Shown here in pieces: positions 48,101 to 59,020 of a stretch of 64,000 nt of DNA. Position 1 is the stretch's first letter; each line of letters starts with the position of its first letter. The position numbers and the translations under genes were made by a program. The notes beneath the pieces are model-generated. The model did no database searches, was not told the DNA's origin, and saw only the letters and a list, made by a program, of their open reading frames with translations. This DNA is from Chimonanthus salicifolius (Eukaryota; Streptophyta; Magnoliopsida; Laurales; Calycanthaceae): assembly GCA_013350335.1 (NCBI GenBank), contig CM023540.1, positions 29,429,175-29,493,174 on the forward strand, written 5' to 3'.

Positions 48101-49399
48101 CAACTCTCATATCGTATTTCACTTCGAATGCAGACCACCATTTTTTCTACTTTTTACAATTCAACATACCATCTTATGCCTACCACATGTCAAATCTAAA
48201 TTGATAACATAAACTAAATAAATTTCAAAGACATCTTCCATGTCTCTGGCCATTACACTAAATAATAATTATCACATAATAGATGATGTTCCCACAAAAC
48301 AAGAAACCTAATACAGTATTTAGGGGAAATGAATGTTAACATGAGTGTTCGATGGAAGAAGAAAAAAAAGGTATCTATTTTATTCGCAAAGAAAGGCAAC
48401 TTTACAAAAAAATTACTACAAAACCAAGCTAACCAAGCCCGCCACCCCCACAACCCAAGAAGATTACAAAGATCTGTTTACAATCTCAGAAGACACATAA
48501 CAAGACCCTGTCCTCAGCTACAAAGTTCTCAGCCTCTAGGGACCCACGATACACTAAAACCATTCGATGAGATGGAATGCTGAATTCTGTCAACTTTATC
48601 CAGAAATTTCCATGGACAACTAGATCCCGACGCCCAAGATATTGGTGTTTTGGAGATGTATTGAAGTCTAACAATAAAAAAGATAAAGGCAGTAGGGAGA
48701 ATTCCAATAAAAGAAAGAAAACTATCCTCAATTTCTCATAGTTATACAACCCAAGGGAGTTGGAGTGATGATGCAAGAACCTGTCTCACTGAAGCGGGAG
48801 TCTGAATTCGAATCCCACTCCACTCAAAAAGGGCCACTCCCACTCCCTGTAGAGTTATCTGATAGGGAGGTTTTCCAAGTGTCCCGAGGATTAGTCGGGT
48901 GCTCTAAGAGGCCTGAAAACCTTGGTCATAAAAAAAATTCTCACAGTTATACCATCGATAATCTTGAAGCATCATCCACAATAATAACCATATCATTGTT
49001 TCATTATAATCATATATTTCCTCTTCTCTGTTCTTGGCACTATCATCGTCTTAGGCCTAATCAGTTATCAAAAATCTAAATTAAGAAAGTAAACCACCGG
49101 TTCAAAATATATTATCCCCGTCCCAGAACTCAACTCTACACCATTACATCTCCAAATTAGTATTACAACGCATAACAGAGAAATTTCACAAGAAAACAAA
49201 ACACCCACTTAAGGGGAAAAAAAGGAGATAGAGAGAGAAAGAGAGTGAGACCAGTCCAGAAGCTTGCTTGGGCTTTCTTGTACATTTCCCATAAGTTCCT
49301 GTATCTAATGGGAAACATGCAAAATCTCTGAGGATTCTGGGTAAGAATGGGCTCTTCTTCTTCTCCTTCACCTCTCTCTCCATTCCTGACTGAATCCAT
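42146..49399 (-). CDS. RNR2: Ribonucleoside-diphosphate reductase small subunit (R2)
   Basis: R2 subunit of class Ia ribonucleotide reductase; its diiron-tyrosyl radical lets the R1 subunit make dNTPs. Nine exons, 5' to 3': 49399-49252, 46492-46332, 45610-45562, 45474-45347, 43769-43704, 43622-43506, 42912-42750, 42669-42599, 42260-42146 (stop 42148-42146). All introns are GT-AG with matching phases; about 338 residues expected. The seven key residues are visible: Asp84 ([13 protein letters not shown]), Glu115 and His118 (MENIHSEMY), radical Tyr122, Glu177 (CVEGIFFSG), Glu211 and His214 ([10 protein letters not shown]). The C-terminus RLDEDF matches the conserved tail that docks on R1. The exons sum to 1018 nt, one too many. 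In exon 4 the conserved frame breaks at an AAAA run (45376-45379 as TTTT on the plus strand): IACIAKK must shift by one base to reach AKWTLEWIE, otherwise a TGA follows. Intron 1 holds a LINE relic and a SINE. Confidence 0.95.
45880..45970 (+). mobile_element. 3' fragment of a family C SINE in RNR2 intron 2
   Basis: CAGGCTAATGGTTACCATGT, AATATGCCAAATCGAAATAT and CCAGATTGATGGGATAAATG, then GATGATGATGA. The tail matches that of the copy at 9889-10046. Confidence 0.5.
46730..47760 (+). mobile_element. Degraded L1-type LINE reverse-transcriptase fragment in RNR2 intron 1
   Basis: Plus-strand frames, interrupted by stops and shifts, read like a plant L1-type reverse transcriptase: [24 protein letters not shown] text, then [36 protein letters not shown] (motif A, with D) and DDPLSPFIF (after motif B). 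It then jumps to [27 protein letters not shown] and [14 protein letters not shown], which belong further downstream. The region between, where the catalytic FADD/YADD motif should be, is deleted. It is a dead fragment, antisense to the host gene. Confidence 0.8.
48747..48937 (+). mobile_element. SINE, family A, in RNR2 intron 1
   Basis: Flanked by a 15-bp near-perfect duplication, TTCTCATAGTTATAC (48732-48746) and TTCTCACAGTTATAC (48938-48952). Contains a B box in GTCTGAATTCGAATCCCAC, then CTCCCTGTAGAGTTATCTGA, CCGAGGATTAGTCGGGTGCT, CTAAGAGGCCTGAAAACCTT and GGTCATAAAAAAA. It is one of the best-preserved copies. Confidence 0.85.
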
Positions 49400-49469
49400 C
49401 TCTCCAATTCCACCGAATTCCCAAAATTTTAGAATCTCTTCTCTCTGTAGCCTCTCCCTCTCGCGCTCT

Positions 49470-49477
49470 AAACCCTA
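49470..49477. promoter_or_regulatory. Telo-box (AAACCCTA) upstream of RNR2
   Basis: AAACCCTA lies 71-78 bp upstream of the RNR2 ATG. Telo-boxes are established elements in promoters of plant genes expressed in dividing cells, including translation and replication genes, which fits an R2 gene. I found no canonical E2F site (TTTCCCGC type) nearby. Orientation and transcription start are unknown. Confidence 0.5.
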
Positions 49478-51216
49478 CAAAAACCCAGGAATGGCGACAA
49501 AGAAGATGAAAAGAACTAGAAAATGCCAAGGGAACCCTTTTTGTCTTACTTCTTCTTCCTCGTTCTTAACGTTGTTTTTGTCATTTTTGATCTCCACGAT
49601 CGGAGGGCTAGAATTGAAAATATCTATAACTGGTCGGTACGGTGTCATGTTATGATTATAAAGATTATGTAAATAAATAAAGAGTGCTCATCTAATCGTC
49701 TTTGTCTATAAATTAGTTCAGTTTTCAGTGAATCAATTCACTTTATCTAAGTGCATCGATCAGCGAATCGATTTATTTGGAAATAGAAATAATACAGTTT
49801 GGTGCACCGACTAGTTCACTGATAAGTAAATCAATTTTTGTGGATGGATGAGGAAGTTCATTAAAATACGTGTCTTTTAAAAGATAATGCTCATATTATG
49901 ATGTGCATCCTAGATAAATTATTATATTATTTTTTTTTTTAAATTAAGTATCACATTTTCCCTAACTAATCCTTTTATATACGTAAAAAACATGACACAG
50001 AATGGCCTTTTTTATGTTAAAGGAAATTTAATCTCAAAACCTCCCGTAAATTAGAGTTGAAATTGACTATCAAAGTGACTCTTCAAGATTAATAAATTAT
50101 TATATTATAAAAAAATATTAATTTTATTATTATCAAATAAATATTTTATTATAATTAATTTAGCAGTAAGATTGTATAATTAAATTAAAATTCTAAAAGA
50201 AAAAATAATTTTACTTTAGATTAAATTTAACGTTAAGTTTGTTTTAAATGGAGGTCGTGGCTCTAGTTTACTCTGGATCACACGGCGTGTTCTGTTTGGC
50301 ACCGTTTACTGAGAGTCGGCAATTGTGGATTACACGTGTGAGCCTCACATTCCTCCAATCTTAGCTCCTTTGAAAACCCCGCGTGAATAAAATCACTTAC
50401 GCTGAAGCGGTATATTTGTGTTTTTTATTAAGGTTTTTAATGAAAAGATGTATTTATTTAGAAAATAAGTACTTTTAAATAGTTACATTTATTTTCAAAT
50501 CTATATTTCATTGGAAAATAATTAAGTACAGCAGTCTTTACCGTAAGGAAGTTAAGTCCTACATATATACTATTTTAAATAATAAAATCAATTTTCAAAT
50601 CTACTTTTTATTGATAAATGATTAGGGGTTATGAGGCCTAATATAAATATATAATAAAGTTGAGGCCTTCATATATATTATCTTATGGTGAATTTCAAAA
50701 TTTAAAAATTCATGTACTTTATTAATTCTTTCTTCTTTTTAATCCTCCATTGCAACTTTCTTTTCTTTTTACACATGTCCATTAGGTGTGGCATTTTCCA
50801 ATATGAATTGGATTTTTATTCAATTTGAACCCATCTTAATTAATCTCACCGTTAGATTCAAAATTGTCTCTATTTGCACCATTGATTTTTTGGCACTCTT
50901 TAAAATCATAATTTTTGAAATTCAATGAAGTTTAACTTTTATTAATATCATCATCTGAAAAATACTTTTTTTTTTAAGTTTAAGATATTCAAACCTTTGA
51001 AAACATTTGATTAGATTTTGAGTCATGTGAAAACCTCCTTATTCACTCACATTTGGTAAAATTACATAGAATTGCCCATTTATCACGCTTCTTAATCCTT
51101 AAGCCAATCCTCACGGGTTCATCTGAAAAATATTTTTCTATTTGACCATTCAATTATTTTTATATCAGAGTTTTGTTTAGTAAGTAACATCACCTGTAAA
51201 ATTATATAAAAATCTC
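49478..51216. other. Intergenic DNA between divergent RNR2 and the dienelactone-hydrolase gene
   Basis: AT-rich, no gene seen; the RNR2 promoter must lie in the first few hundred bases. Confidence 0.45.
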
Positions 51217-51529
51217 CTTTAAAATTTTAAAGTTATTTTTTAAGCACGGTGTATTTCTAAAATTTCTTAAATTAAATATCCGGACTAATTACGATAACCT
51301 AATAAAAATACTTTAAGACTTTAAGATCTTTTGACACTCCCAAATGTATTTTCAGCACAGTCTAGGGATACTATCATTTATAAAATACTATATTTTAAGC
51401 ATTTGAGAGTGGCAAAAGACCTTGAAGTCTTAAAGTATTTTTATCAAGTTATCGTAATTAGTTTGGATATTTAATTTGAGAAATTTTGAAAATACACCGT
51501 GCTTAAAAAATAATTTTAAAGTTTTAAAG
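51217..51529. mobile_element. Long foldback element (two 130-bp arms)
   Basis: The left arm (51217-51346) and right arm (51400-51529) are near-perfect reverse complements. Both contain, on opposite strands, TTTAAGCACGGTGTATTT, AATTAAATATCC, CTAATTACGATAAC, AAAAATACTTTAAGACTT and CACTC(C/T)CAAATG. The loop is 53 bp. A transcript would form a long hairpin. No target duplication or terminal signature was certain, so whether it is a MITE or a local inverted duplication is open. Confidence 0.85.
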
Positions 51530-52225
51530 AAAAAATTATTATTTAAATAATCAATACTGTGCAAAGTTATTCGAATGAACAATCCTTTCATTCTCACTTA
51601 ATTCATTCGAATGAAATAAATTTATACGTGGGTCATTCGTTCGAACGAATAATTCATTCGAACGAATGTCAAAATGAATCGTTAATTCATTCGAACAAGT
51701 GAAAATACGGGGCAGAATAGTTACGGGGCAGAATAGTTATTTCATTTTAAAATTTGAAAAGAGTGTTTTTCTGAATATCTATAATTCCTACTCTTTTTTA
51801 TTGAATGAACAGGCTTCGTTGACATTTCTTAAATTCTTGTATCTGTTTCACACCATGGTTAATCCATAATACCTCATCTCTTCGATGGGACAATATAGCA
51901 TGCGACTAAACAAGGAATCAATTTTTGGTATTTTAACATTTTAAAAATTAAAAAATAATAAGATCAATTATGTGAGAAAATCAACTAGAAATGGGCACAA
52001 ATTGAATAAATATTGAATTTATGGAGGTTGGTGAGAGGTTGTTTATGAGGTCGAGATACGTGCCACATGGTCCTCCAATAATTTTGGGCACTCCTGGGCT
52101 TGATTCCATTGGCTGTTGCTGATAAAGATAACGTTCTCTTCCAAAGAAATCTATCTACCTCTGTTCCTCTGTTATTTAACTCTTCTTCTTGTTGGATTTC
52201 TTTGAAGAAAAAAAAAAACCTGAGC
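51530..52225. other. Upstream region of the dienelactone-hydrolase-family gene
   Basis: Contains a cluster of ATTCGTTCGAACGAAT-like palindromic words at about 51600-51700 (ATTCATTCGAACGAAT, CGTTCGAACGAATAA, ATTCATTCGAACAAG) and a direct repeat GGGGCAGAATAGTTA at 51709 and 51725. No coding signal. Confidence 0.55.
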
Positions 52226-55200
52226 ATGGCAAGTTCTCAATGCTGTGAAAATTCTCCAACACTCAGCTCCACATGTGGAGTGGGGACTGTAGAAAATCTT
52301 GGAGGCCTCAAGACTTACATTACTGGCTCTCAGGATTCCAAGACTGCAATTCTCCTCATCTCTGATGTTTTTGGTACATACGAATATCGCCATTTCCTTC
52401 TTTTTTTTTCTTTAATTTTAGACATGGGTTCTGGTTGTTTACTTCTTCTTCTTCTTTTTTTTTTGTTTAATCCTTCCTTTTAATTTTTGTATGGGATAAA
52501 GAAAGTAATTTCTATACTACCAGGATGCTCCACATATTGGGTTGTGTTAGTATTGGTAAATTTTAACGATTATGATTGCTTTGACGATACACATGTTCAT
52601 TTTACTTGTGAATTATAGTCATATTTTGGATGTTTGGTGATAGTTTTTTCGTGTGAAGATTTCATTATTTGTGAAGTGACACACATCACATCGGTTAATT
52701 TGTGAAACCAATGACTCTATATAACACTTTGAGACACTCTTCTCTCAATCACTAGCTTTTGAGAGTGAATTATGCTTGGAGAATGTTATCAAGTCATGGT
52801 TTTCTAACACTATTTTACAGTTTCAATTCTTGGTTTGAGAGTATTTGACATTTGGGGTGTGGAAATACTGTTGGATTTTCATTATTGTATTATTTTACTT
52901 TGGGAACATTTGGTTTTTAGGAAGAGCCCAAACGGATAGCTTAGTTGGCTTGAGATTCTAGGAATAGCCCACAGGTCTCAGGTTCAACTCCTCCCAGAGT
53001 TACCCGATACATGACACTTGCCAGCAGCTTCATGAATCCATGAGATTAATCTCACCTCCATGTGGGATGGGTGTATCCATGTTATTAAAAAAATGGTTTT
53101 TGGAAGTGTTTTTTCTTTTTACACTGTGGATGGTGTGTTTTTGTTGAACATTTAAATAAATGCTTTGTCTATTTATTTTTGGAGTTGAATGCTTTTTTAA
53201 GTAAAACTATTGGTTTTGTCAGCTGTTACTACCTTTTTTGAATGATTTATGTACAATATTTGTATCTTTGGGCACTGGAAGTAGTGTTGGGTTTTGGACA
53301 TTCTGCTCTGGAAAATTAGTTTACTTATTAATGTTCTGGTATATGCAACAAAAAGCTCATTTTTTTATTGCCATAATGTCAGTGCTTACTTAAGCTTTTC
53401 TCTTTTGTGCTTTGGGTTTCACCTGTTGCAGGTTATGAAGCACCAAATTTGAGGTATGGGAAATTCTCATATACACAATTTTTCTCAGTTGTAATTTCCA
53501 CCATTCTTATGAACCTAATGGACTTTATGTCCTTGGATTTTCATAAGCTTAATACTGTTAGTGCCAATGGGTACATTTATTGGATATTGCTAATATTATG
53601 TTGTCAAGGCCTGCTGCATAAAGAAAAAGATTGGAAGTTCTTAAAAGATTTGTTATGTAGCATGGTAACCATGTTATATATGAGTGTAATACTAAGGATG
53701 CGTGGTGTGTATAAGTATTCCTCTATACAAAAATCTCTATTGGATTTTTACAAATGCATCCTGCCTCTCAGTAGTTGCTACCATAAATCTTCTTCAGTCT
53801 TTGATTTCCCAATTACCCAAGCTACCAGGGCCAACCCTAAGATCCCCTAAAATCTCAGAGGCTCTAGGTGGATTGAGATTTCAGGGGTCATTTGTGACTA
53901 GTATATTAAGGAGTTTAAGTGTATGGGGGCCCTTTCTGTCTAGGTGCCCTAGGTGGCAGCCTACGCCGCTTATGCCCAGGGTCGGCCCTGCAAGCTACTG
54001 CTTTTGTTGAATCTCCATCCATGATAAACTTTCCTTGACAATTCCCCTTCTAGAGTCAAAGTCTTTTGTTGGATGGTCATTGAACATAATTCCTATCCAA
54101 GTATGGGAACTTTCGTATCCCAGATATTGCTTCATGTGTTAGTCTAATGAGGAGTTGGTTTATCATCTATTCCTACATATCCTTTTGCTATGCTGATATT
54201 GACGTCATTTTTGACATTGTTTGTCTTGGGTCCTTGAGAGCCCCTCATGGATGGGTGGGGGTTCGGCCTTCTCAATAGGCACCGAATTATTTTGCAAGTT
54301 GATTGCATTAATTATTTCCTGGGATAGTTGGAAGGAACGAGAGTTTTCAAAGGAAAATCTTCATGAGGATGTTACTGATGGTGAGAATTCATGCTCTGGT
54401 AATTCAATGAGCAGTGTCGGGGAAGGAAATTGAAAGAGTTCATAGAGATTGGGCAGCACTTATTCCGTCTTTTTGTCCTTGCGAAATTTCACAACCACAT
54501 AGCAATCGTGGGAATTTTAAATTGAATGCAGACTTTTAAGAGTTTGTGGGATGATCAAGGTCTGTCAGGGTAACATCATTTGGACCTTTTCTGGATGCTT
54601 GGTTGATTTGAAGAGTGCAAGTTTTTTTGGTTAGTGGGTCTCCATTTGAACCATGGAGGCTATGCTACATTCTGAGAAGAAGTAGAGCCTTTTCATCTAA
54701 GCTTCGAGTAGCCTATCAAATTCCAAAGAAGCTGAATGATAAGGCAGGCAAATTGGCCAAAAATACAGCTCTGAGGGAGAACTTATAAGGCCTAGAAGTT
54801 GACCAAACAAGTAGTTACAGAGGATAATTTATCAAATTGGCCAAAAATGAAGTTATGAAGGAGATTCTATGTATTCATAATCAGTGATGTTTGTGCCTCT
54901 GTAATTTGTACATATTGATGAATCCCTCTGTAATGAGGATTTTTTTTCCTGTTCACACCCACAGCCTTTTATAGATATCCGATTTTTATTTTCTTCGAAA
55001 TGGTAATTCATGGAATATAATCAAGGGACACTTTTTCACAATGTAATGTTAATTATTTTTGCATCATTATGTCAATATTCTGTTCAGTTATACACATAAC
55101 TATTTGTTCATATGAAGCTAACACCATCAACATTCTACTTTGAAGGAAACTTGCAGACAAAATTGCAGCTACAGGTTTCTATGTGGTTGTTCCTGATTTC

Positions 55201-57581
55201 TTTTATGGGGATCCCTTTGTACCCGATGATCCTCAGAGGCCCATTCTTGTCTGGATAAAATCTCATGGAACGGTTGGTTTCTGATCTTAGAAGTTAGAAC
55301 TATTCTTGATTTTTTATTGGAAAGTTTACATGCTAACAAGTTGCACATATAACTGTTGGACATTACTGTTACATTTGTTTCAACAAGCATTTGTTTCATG
55401 TACTTTGGTTGAGATTACATGGTCGCTTCAGTTGGAGGTGTTCGTAGTTGGTAAAACTACGAACAGGTCACATGCATCTTGTTACTACGGGACTCAAACC
55501 TGAGATCTCTCTAAGTGACATGATATCGCAGAACAGGCAATTTTAACTTATGGAACTATATTCTTTTTCAGATGGTAAAGTTAAAAAATGCATCAATGAG
55601 AATCCATTTTTAGGCCCTACCAACTCAATAAAACATGGATTCTTTTATTACTGTTTCATCAGAACTGTAGGCTTTGTTTTAAATCATTACTGAAATTGAA
55701 GTTTTATTACATGAGTTCTAGTACAATAATACAACATGATTCAGCATCCTTAACCTTTTCTGCTTTTGTAGGATAAAGGATATGAAGATGCAAAATCAGT
55801 TGTTGCTGATTTGAAAAGTAAAGGAATATCTACTATTGGGGCTTCAGGCTTCTGCTGGGGTGGTGCGTTCCTTCTCCTTCTGCACTACTATTACAAGCTT
55901 CACACCATGGAACATTTTATTATGATCTTTTAAACAATATTATCAGTGATGTAAAGCAAAAGATACTCTTGAACTTGGGCTTGTAAAGGAGAGGCTCAAG
56001 GTGGTGATCCATACAATTGATTTTATGGATCTACTGAATTAGACCATGACCTGAAAATGGCATAGATTTGAGAAATATGGCCATCTAATTTTTAGCTGTC
56101 TCTTTAATGTGAACTAGCCTGTAAACATTCAGGCCCTTCATTGAAAGAGATTAGGACTCTGCTACGGAGGGTCTGGGGTCTCATATCCATTGCAGATACT
56201 GTATGGTGACTGTACTTTGGGTTTCTGTTGAATAAGGAGAGAGGTTGAATGCGAATGAGACTCCTAGTTCAATTAGGACTCTTATTTGTCTTTTATAAAT
56301 AAGCAGCAGATGTAATTTGTAAAATAAAATACAATAATAAAATCTCTCTCTTTCCTGTGGTTTTTTCTCTATTGGGTTTTCCACGTAAATCTCTCATGTT
56401 ATGATGTTCATGATGGTTGTTCTATGTGATATATATTTCTACAACTTCTTTTGTAAATATCCAAAGAATTCCTTATTAATTGGTTCTTATTTTATCAACT
56501 CTAAATCCTTTTTAAAGTAATCTAGAGTGAAGAATGAATTGAAAAAAGAACGGCAGGAGAAAGTGACTTTTTTCATTGGTTTTCTCGCAATTGAAAGGTG
56601 TTCTAGAAGAAGCCAAAACCTGAACAAACACTCATGTATTATTTCCCCTAGAAATCACTTATCCAATTGGTTGGACGCATCTAATATTCAATTTCTTCCT
56701 ATTTTCTCAGGCAAGGTAGTCGCAGGATTAGCAAAGACTGGTGAGATCCAAGCTGCAGTGATGTGCCACCCTTCACTTGTCACTGTTGATGATATCAGAG
56801 GTAAAGTACATCTCAAAATAATGATAATAATAACAATATCAATAACAGCAGTAGTTCCTAATCTTTGTAGATCTGGTGATTGACAAATTCTTTATTTTGC
56901 ACTGAGTTCCAATACCTGTCCCTGTCTTATGAACAACCTTGTTTTCATGTTTTCAGAGGTTAAAATTCCTATTTCTATATTGGCTGCTGAGATTGACGAG
57001 AGGACTCCTCCCGAAGTGGTGAAACAGTTCGACGAGATTTTATCAGGAAAGCCCGAGGTAGGAATCTCCAAACTTTTTGAGAATATCGGTGGAATTAATC
57101 AAAGGCTGGTCCTACATCTTGTATTTTGCTCAAAACTGCTGCAAGTCAGAATATACATAAAACCCCAAGGGATTGGCTTAGTGGTTCAGATACAAGAATT
57201 TAGGATTGAGGCCGTGGGTTCAATCTCTGAAAACTCTAATGAAGGGCCATTCTTCGTGGGATATGTATAGAGTAAGATCCCACTACTTGAACCCGGCATG
57301 TGTGTAGGGAGGCGTCGACATGCCCCGAAGGACTAGTCGTGAGAGAGAGACACCTAGACACCTTAGGTCATGTAAAAAAAGTCAGAATATACATATAAGC
57401 TTGTTGGTTAATGGGTTTAAACTGATGGATATCTTCATAGGTGGCAAGCTTTGTGAAGATCTTCCCTGGAGTCGTACATGGATGGACTGTGAGATACAGC
57501 ATAGATGATGGTGGAGCTGTGAAGAAAGCAGAAGAAGCTCATGAAGATATGTTGGCCTGGTTTACCAAGCACATCAAGTGA
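52226..57581 (+). CDS. Dienelactone hydrolase family protein
   Basis: Alpha/beta hydrolase of the carboxymethylenebutenolidase (dienelactone hydrolase) family, as in Arabidopsis At3g23570 and At3g23600; the plant substrate is not established. Seven exons: 52226-52373, 53432-53453 (22 nt), 55146-55272, 55772-55862, 56711-56800, 56957-57057, 57441-57581. All are GT-AG and in phase, giving 239 residues, the usual family length. The triad is visible: Cys127 in GASGFCWGG, Asp173 in AAEIDERTP, His206 in GVVHGW. The N-terminus MASSQCCENSPTL shows the Cys-Cys-Glu-Asn start common in plant members, with no signal peptide, so probably cytosolic. VVVPDFFYGDP, typical of the fold, is intact. Introns carry two SINEs, an hAT MITE and LINE-like debris, yet no exon is damaged. 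The gene is divergent from RNR2. Confidence 0.95.
52925..53093 (+). mobile_element. tRNA-derived SINE, family D, in intron 1 of the hydrolase gene
   Basis: An A box in GGATAGCTTAGTTGGCTTG and a B box in CTCAGGTTCAACTCCTCCC are followed by ACACTTGCCAGCAGC, TGAGATTAATCTCACCTCC and ATGTTATTAAAAAAA. Target-site duplications TGGTTTTTAGGAAG (52911-52924) and TGGTTTTTGGAAG (53094-53106) flank it. Confidence 0.8.
53826..53990. mobile_element. hAT-type MITE, 165 bp, with perfect 8-bp target duplication
   Basis: Terminal inverted repeats CAGGGCCAACCCT (left) and AGGGTCGGCCCTG (right) differ by one base. The element is flanked by the identical 8-bp sequence CAAGCTAC at 53818-53825 and 53991-53998. An 8-bp duplication with CAGGG ends is diagnostic of hAT-derived elements. 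It sits in intron 2 of the hydrolase gene. Confidence 0.92.
54030..54900 (+). mobile_element. Possible LINE 3' (RNase H-like) relic in hydrolase intron 2
   Basis: Fragments of broken frame resemble the C-terminal part of plant LINE polyproteins, notably IPKKLNDKAGKLAK (compare the RNase H tail 'ADKLAK'). It has many stops and no clear ends, so this is a weak call. Confidence 0.3.
57160..57378 (+). mobile_element. SINE, family A, complete, in hydrolase intron 6
   Basis: Perfect 17-bp duplications AAGTCAGAATATACATA lie at 57143-57159 and 57379-57395. An A box in GGGATTGGCTTAGTGGTTC and a B box in GCCGTGGGTTCAATCTCTG are present. Downstream are GAAGGGCCATTCTTCGTGGG, CATGCCCCGAAGGACTAGTC, ACACCTAGACACCTTAGGTC and a short A tail. 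This is the best reference copy in the window: full length, tRNA-like head, clean ends. Confidence 0.93.
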
Positions 57582-57980
57582 GAAGATCCTTATAAGTATG
57601 ATGATATTTAGTGTTTTATAGATGCTTGTATTAGTTATATGTATATTCTGCTTAATTGTTAGTAAGAGCAGCAGTTGTTAGTGTGTAATTGAATTTTGAG
57701 AGCTTAGATTTGTGATAGTTCAAAGGATGATGATAAGAATTATGTGGTCTCATGTCATTGTTACAAATACCATTCTCATGATATTAACGGTGATTAATAA
57801 TATCGGAATATTTTCAAATTCCCAAATTTTTACCAACAAATTAATGGAAAAATCTTGTAAAAAATATAATACTTAAAAAATAATAAAAATAGAATTAAAC
57901 GAAAACATTAATAAAATAAGAATCTTAATAAGGAATTTTTCAAAATATTATCGTGATATTACCATTTATTACAGTTTTAG
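57582..57980. other. 3' flank of the dienelactone-hydrolase-family gene
   Basis: Probable 3' UTR in the first 200 bases, then AT-rich DNA without a gene. Confidence 0.45.
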
Positions 57981-58096
57981 TGAGATTTTATCAGAAATTT
58001 ATTGTTGTGCTGCAATCATGGTATTTTGCTAATAAATATGAGATTTTATCAGAAATTTATTGTTGTGCTGCAATCATGGTATTTTGCTAATAAATA
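57981..58096. repeat. Two-copy 58-bp perfect tandem repeat
   Basis: The unit beginning TGAGATTTTATCAGAAATTT and ending TTTTGCTAATAAATA occurs at 57981-58038 and, identically, at 58039-58096. The duplication is recent. Confidence 0.92.
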
Positions 58097-58859
58097 TGTG
58101 GAAAATTTAAAATATTGTCGATATTTGTGACATTGCATAATATATATCTATAATGTTATCAGGTTCGACTTCTGAACAAGTGTTGTCTCTTTCGGTAATA
58201 TGGACTTCTAGATGGAAAAAATACTCCAAGATCCAAATTTTCTATGCTAACATATAGAAGAAAATATTATTAAAAAATCTTATTATTTCATAATAAGAAA
58301 CTGCTGGCAGATTAAAATCATCCTATTTTAAAGGTGCTGAAAATTTTGATATTATAAAAATAATGATGGTTTAATAAATATTCAGATTTGAATATGAAAC
58401 ATTTTAAACGATTTTATAAAAATCATAAGTCCAATAGAAAATTTTCATGATAAGGATGAATACCACTAAACAAATTTGTTAACAGATTTTTAAATCTAAT
58501 CAGATTTTAACATGTTTTATACGTAACCAAACTTGGCCCCCGTATTAAAAAAATTAAAAAGGTTATTTAATTTTACATCATATTACAGGATCTAACTTAG
58601 ATTTTGATTATATTAAGTAACAAAAATGAGGTATTATTTCATCTCATGTACAAACAATAATACAACCTGCCTGGTTAAGTTCATTAAGCCCAGCTACATA
58701 AATCATGCAATGTTCTATCAGGAACACTCATTTTCAATTATCATCGACTTGAACAATTTACTATTGTCAAAATCATTAAAGCAAGAGCACCAAAGTCATT
58801 AATAAGTTGGGAGTCAATTGTACCACAGCTTTACTTTAGGGCTTATATATGCTTATTAT

Positions 58860-59020
58860 CGACCCTAAGTGGTTTGAATTATAGCCAGGAACCTGCCAAA
58901 GCAGGAGTCTCCACTCCAAACTCTCCGTAGATTTATCCAGTGTGTATTGATAGAGAGGCTCGCACATACCCTGAAGATTAATCGAATATTTGGTATGATC
59001 CATCAAGGCATTTATACAAC
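58860..59020 (+). mobile_element. Diverged SINE, family A
   Basis: TTGAATTATAGCCAGGAACC, AGCAGGAGTCTCCACTCC, ACTCTCCGTAGATTTATCCA, TTGATAGAGAGGCTCGCACA and ACCCTGAAGATTAATCGAAT, in the order seen in 30605-31040. No duplication seen. Confidence 0.6.

Noticed and set aside
49347..49655. Plus-strand frame opposite RNR2 exon 1
   Set aside because: Antisense shadow of the RNR2 first exon and promoter; no family resemblance.
53407..53850. A 147-codon frame covering the hydrolase micro-exon
   Set aside because: Only the 22 nt at 53432-53453 fit the family; the remainder is intron read-through.
57165..57235. tRNA gene suggested by the A and B boxes
   Set aside because: No cloverleaf or anticodon arm; the boxes belong to a SINE with a tail and target duplications.
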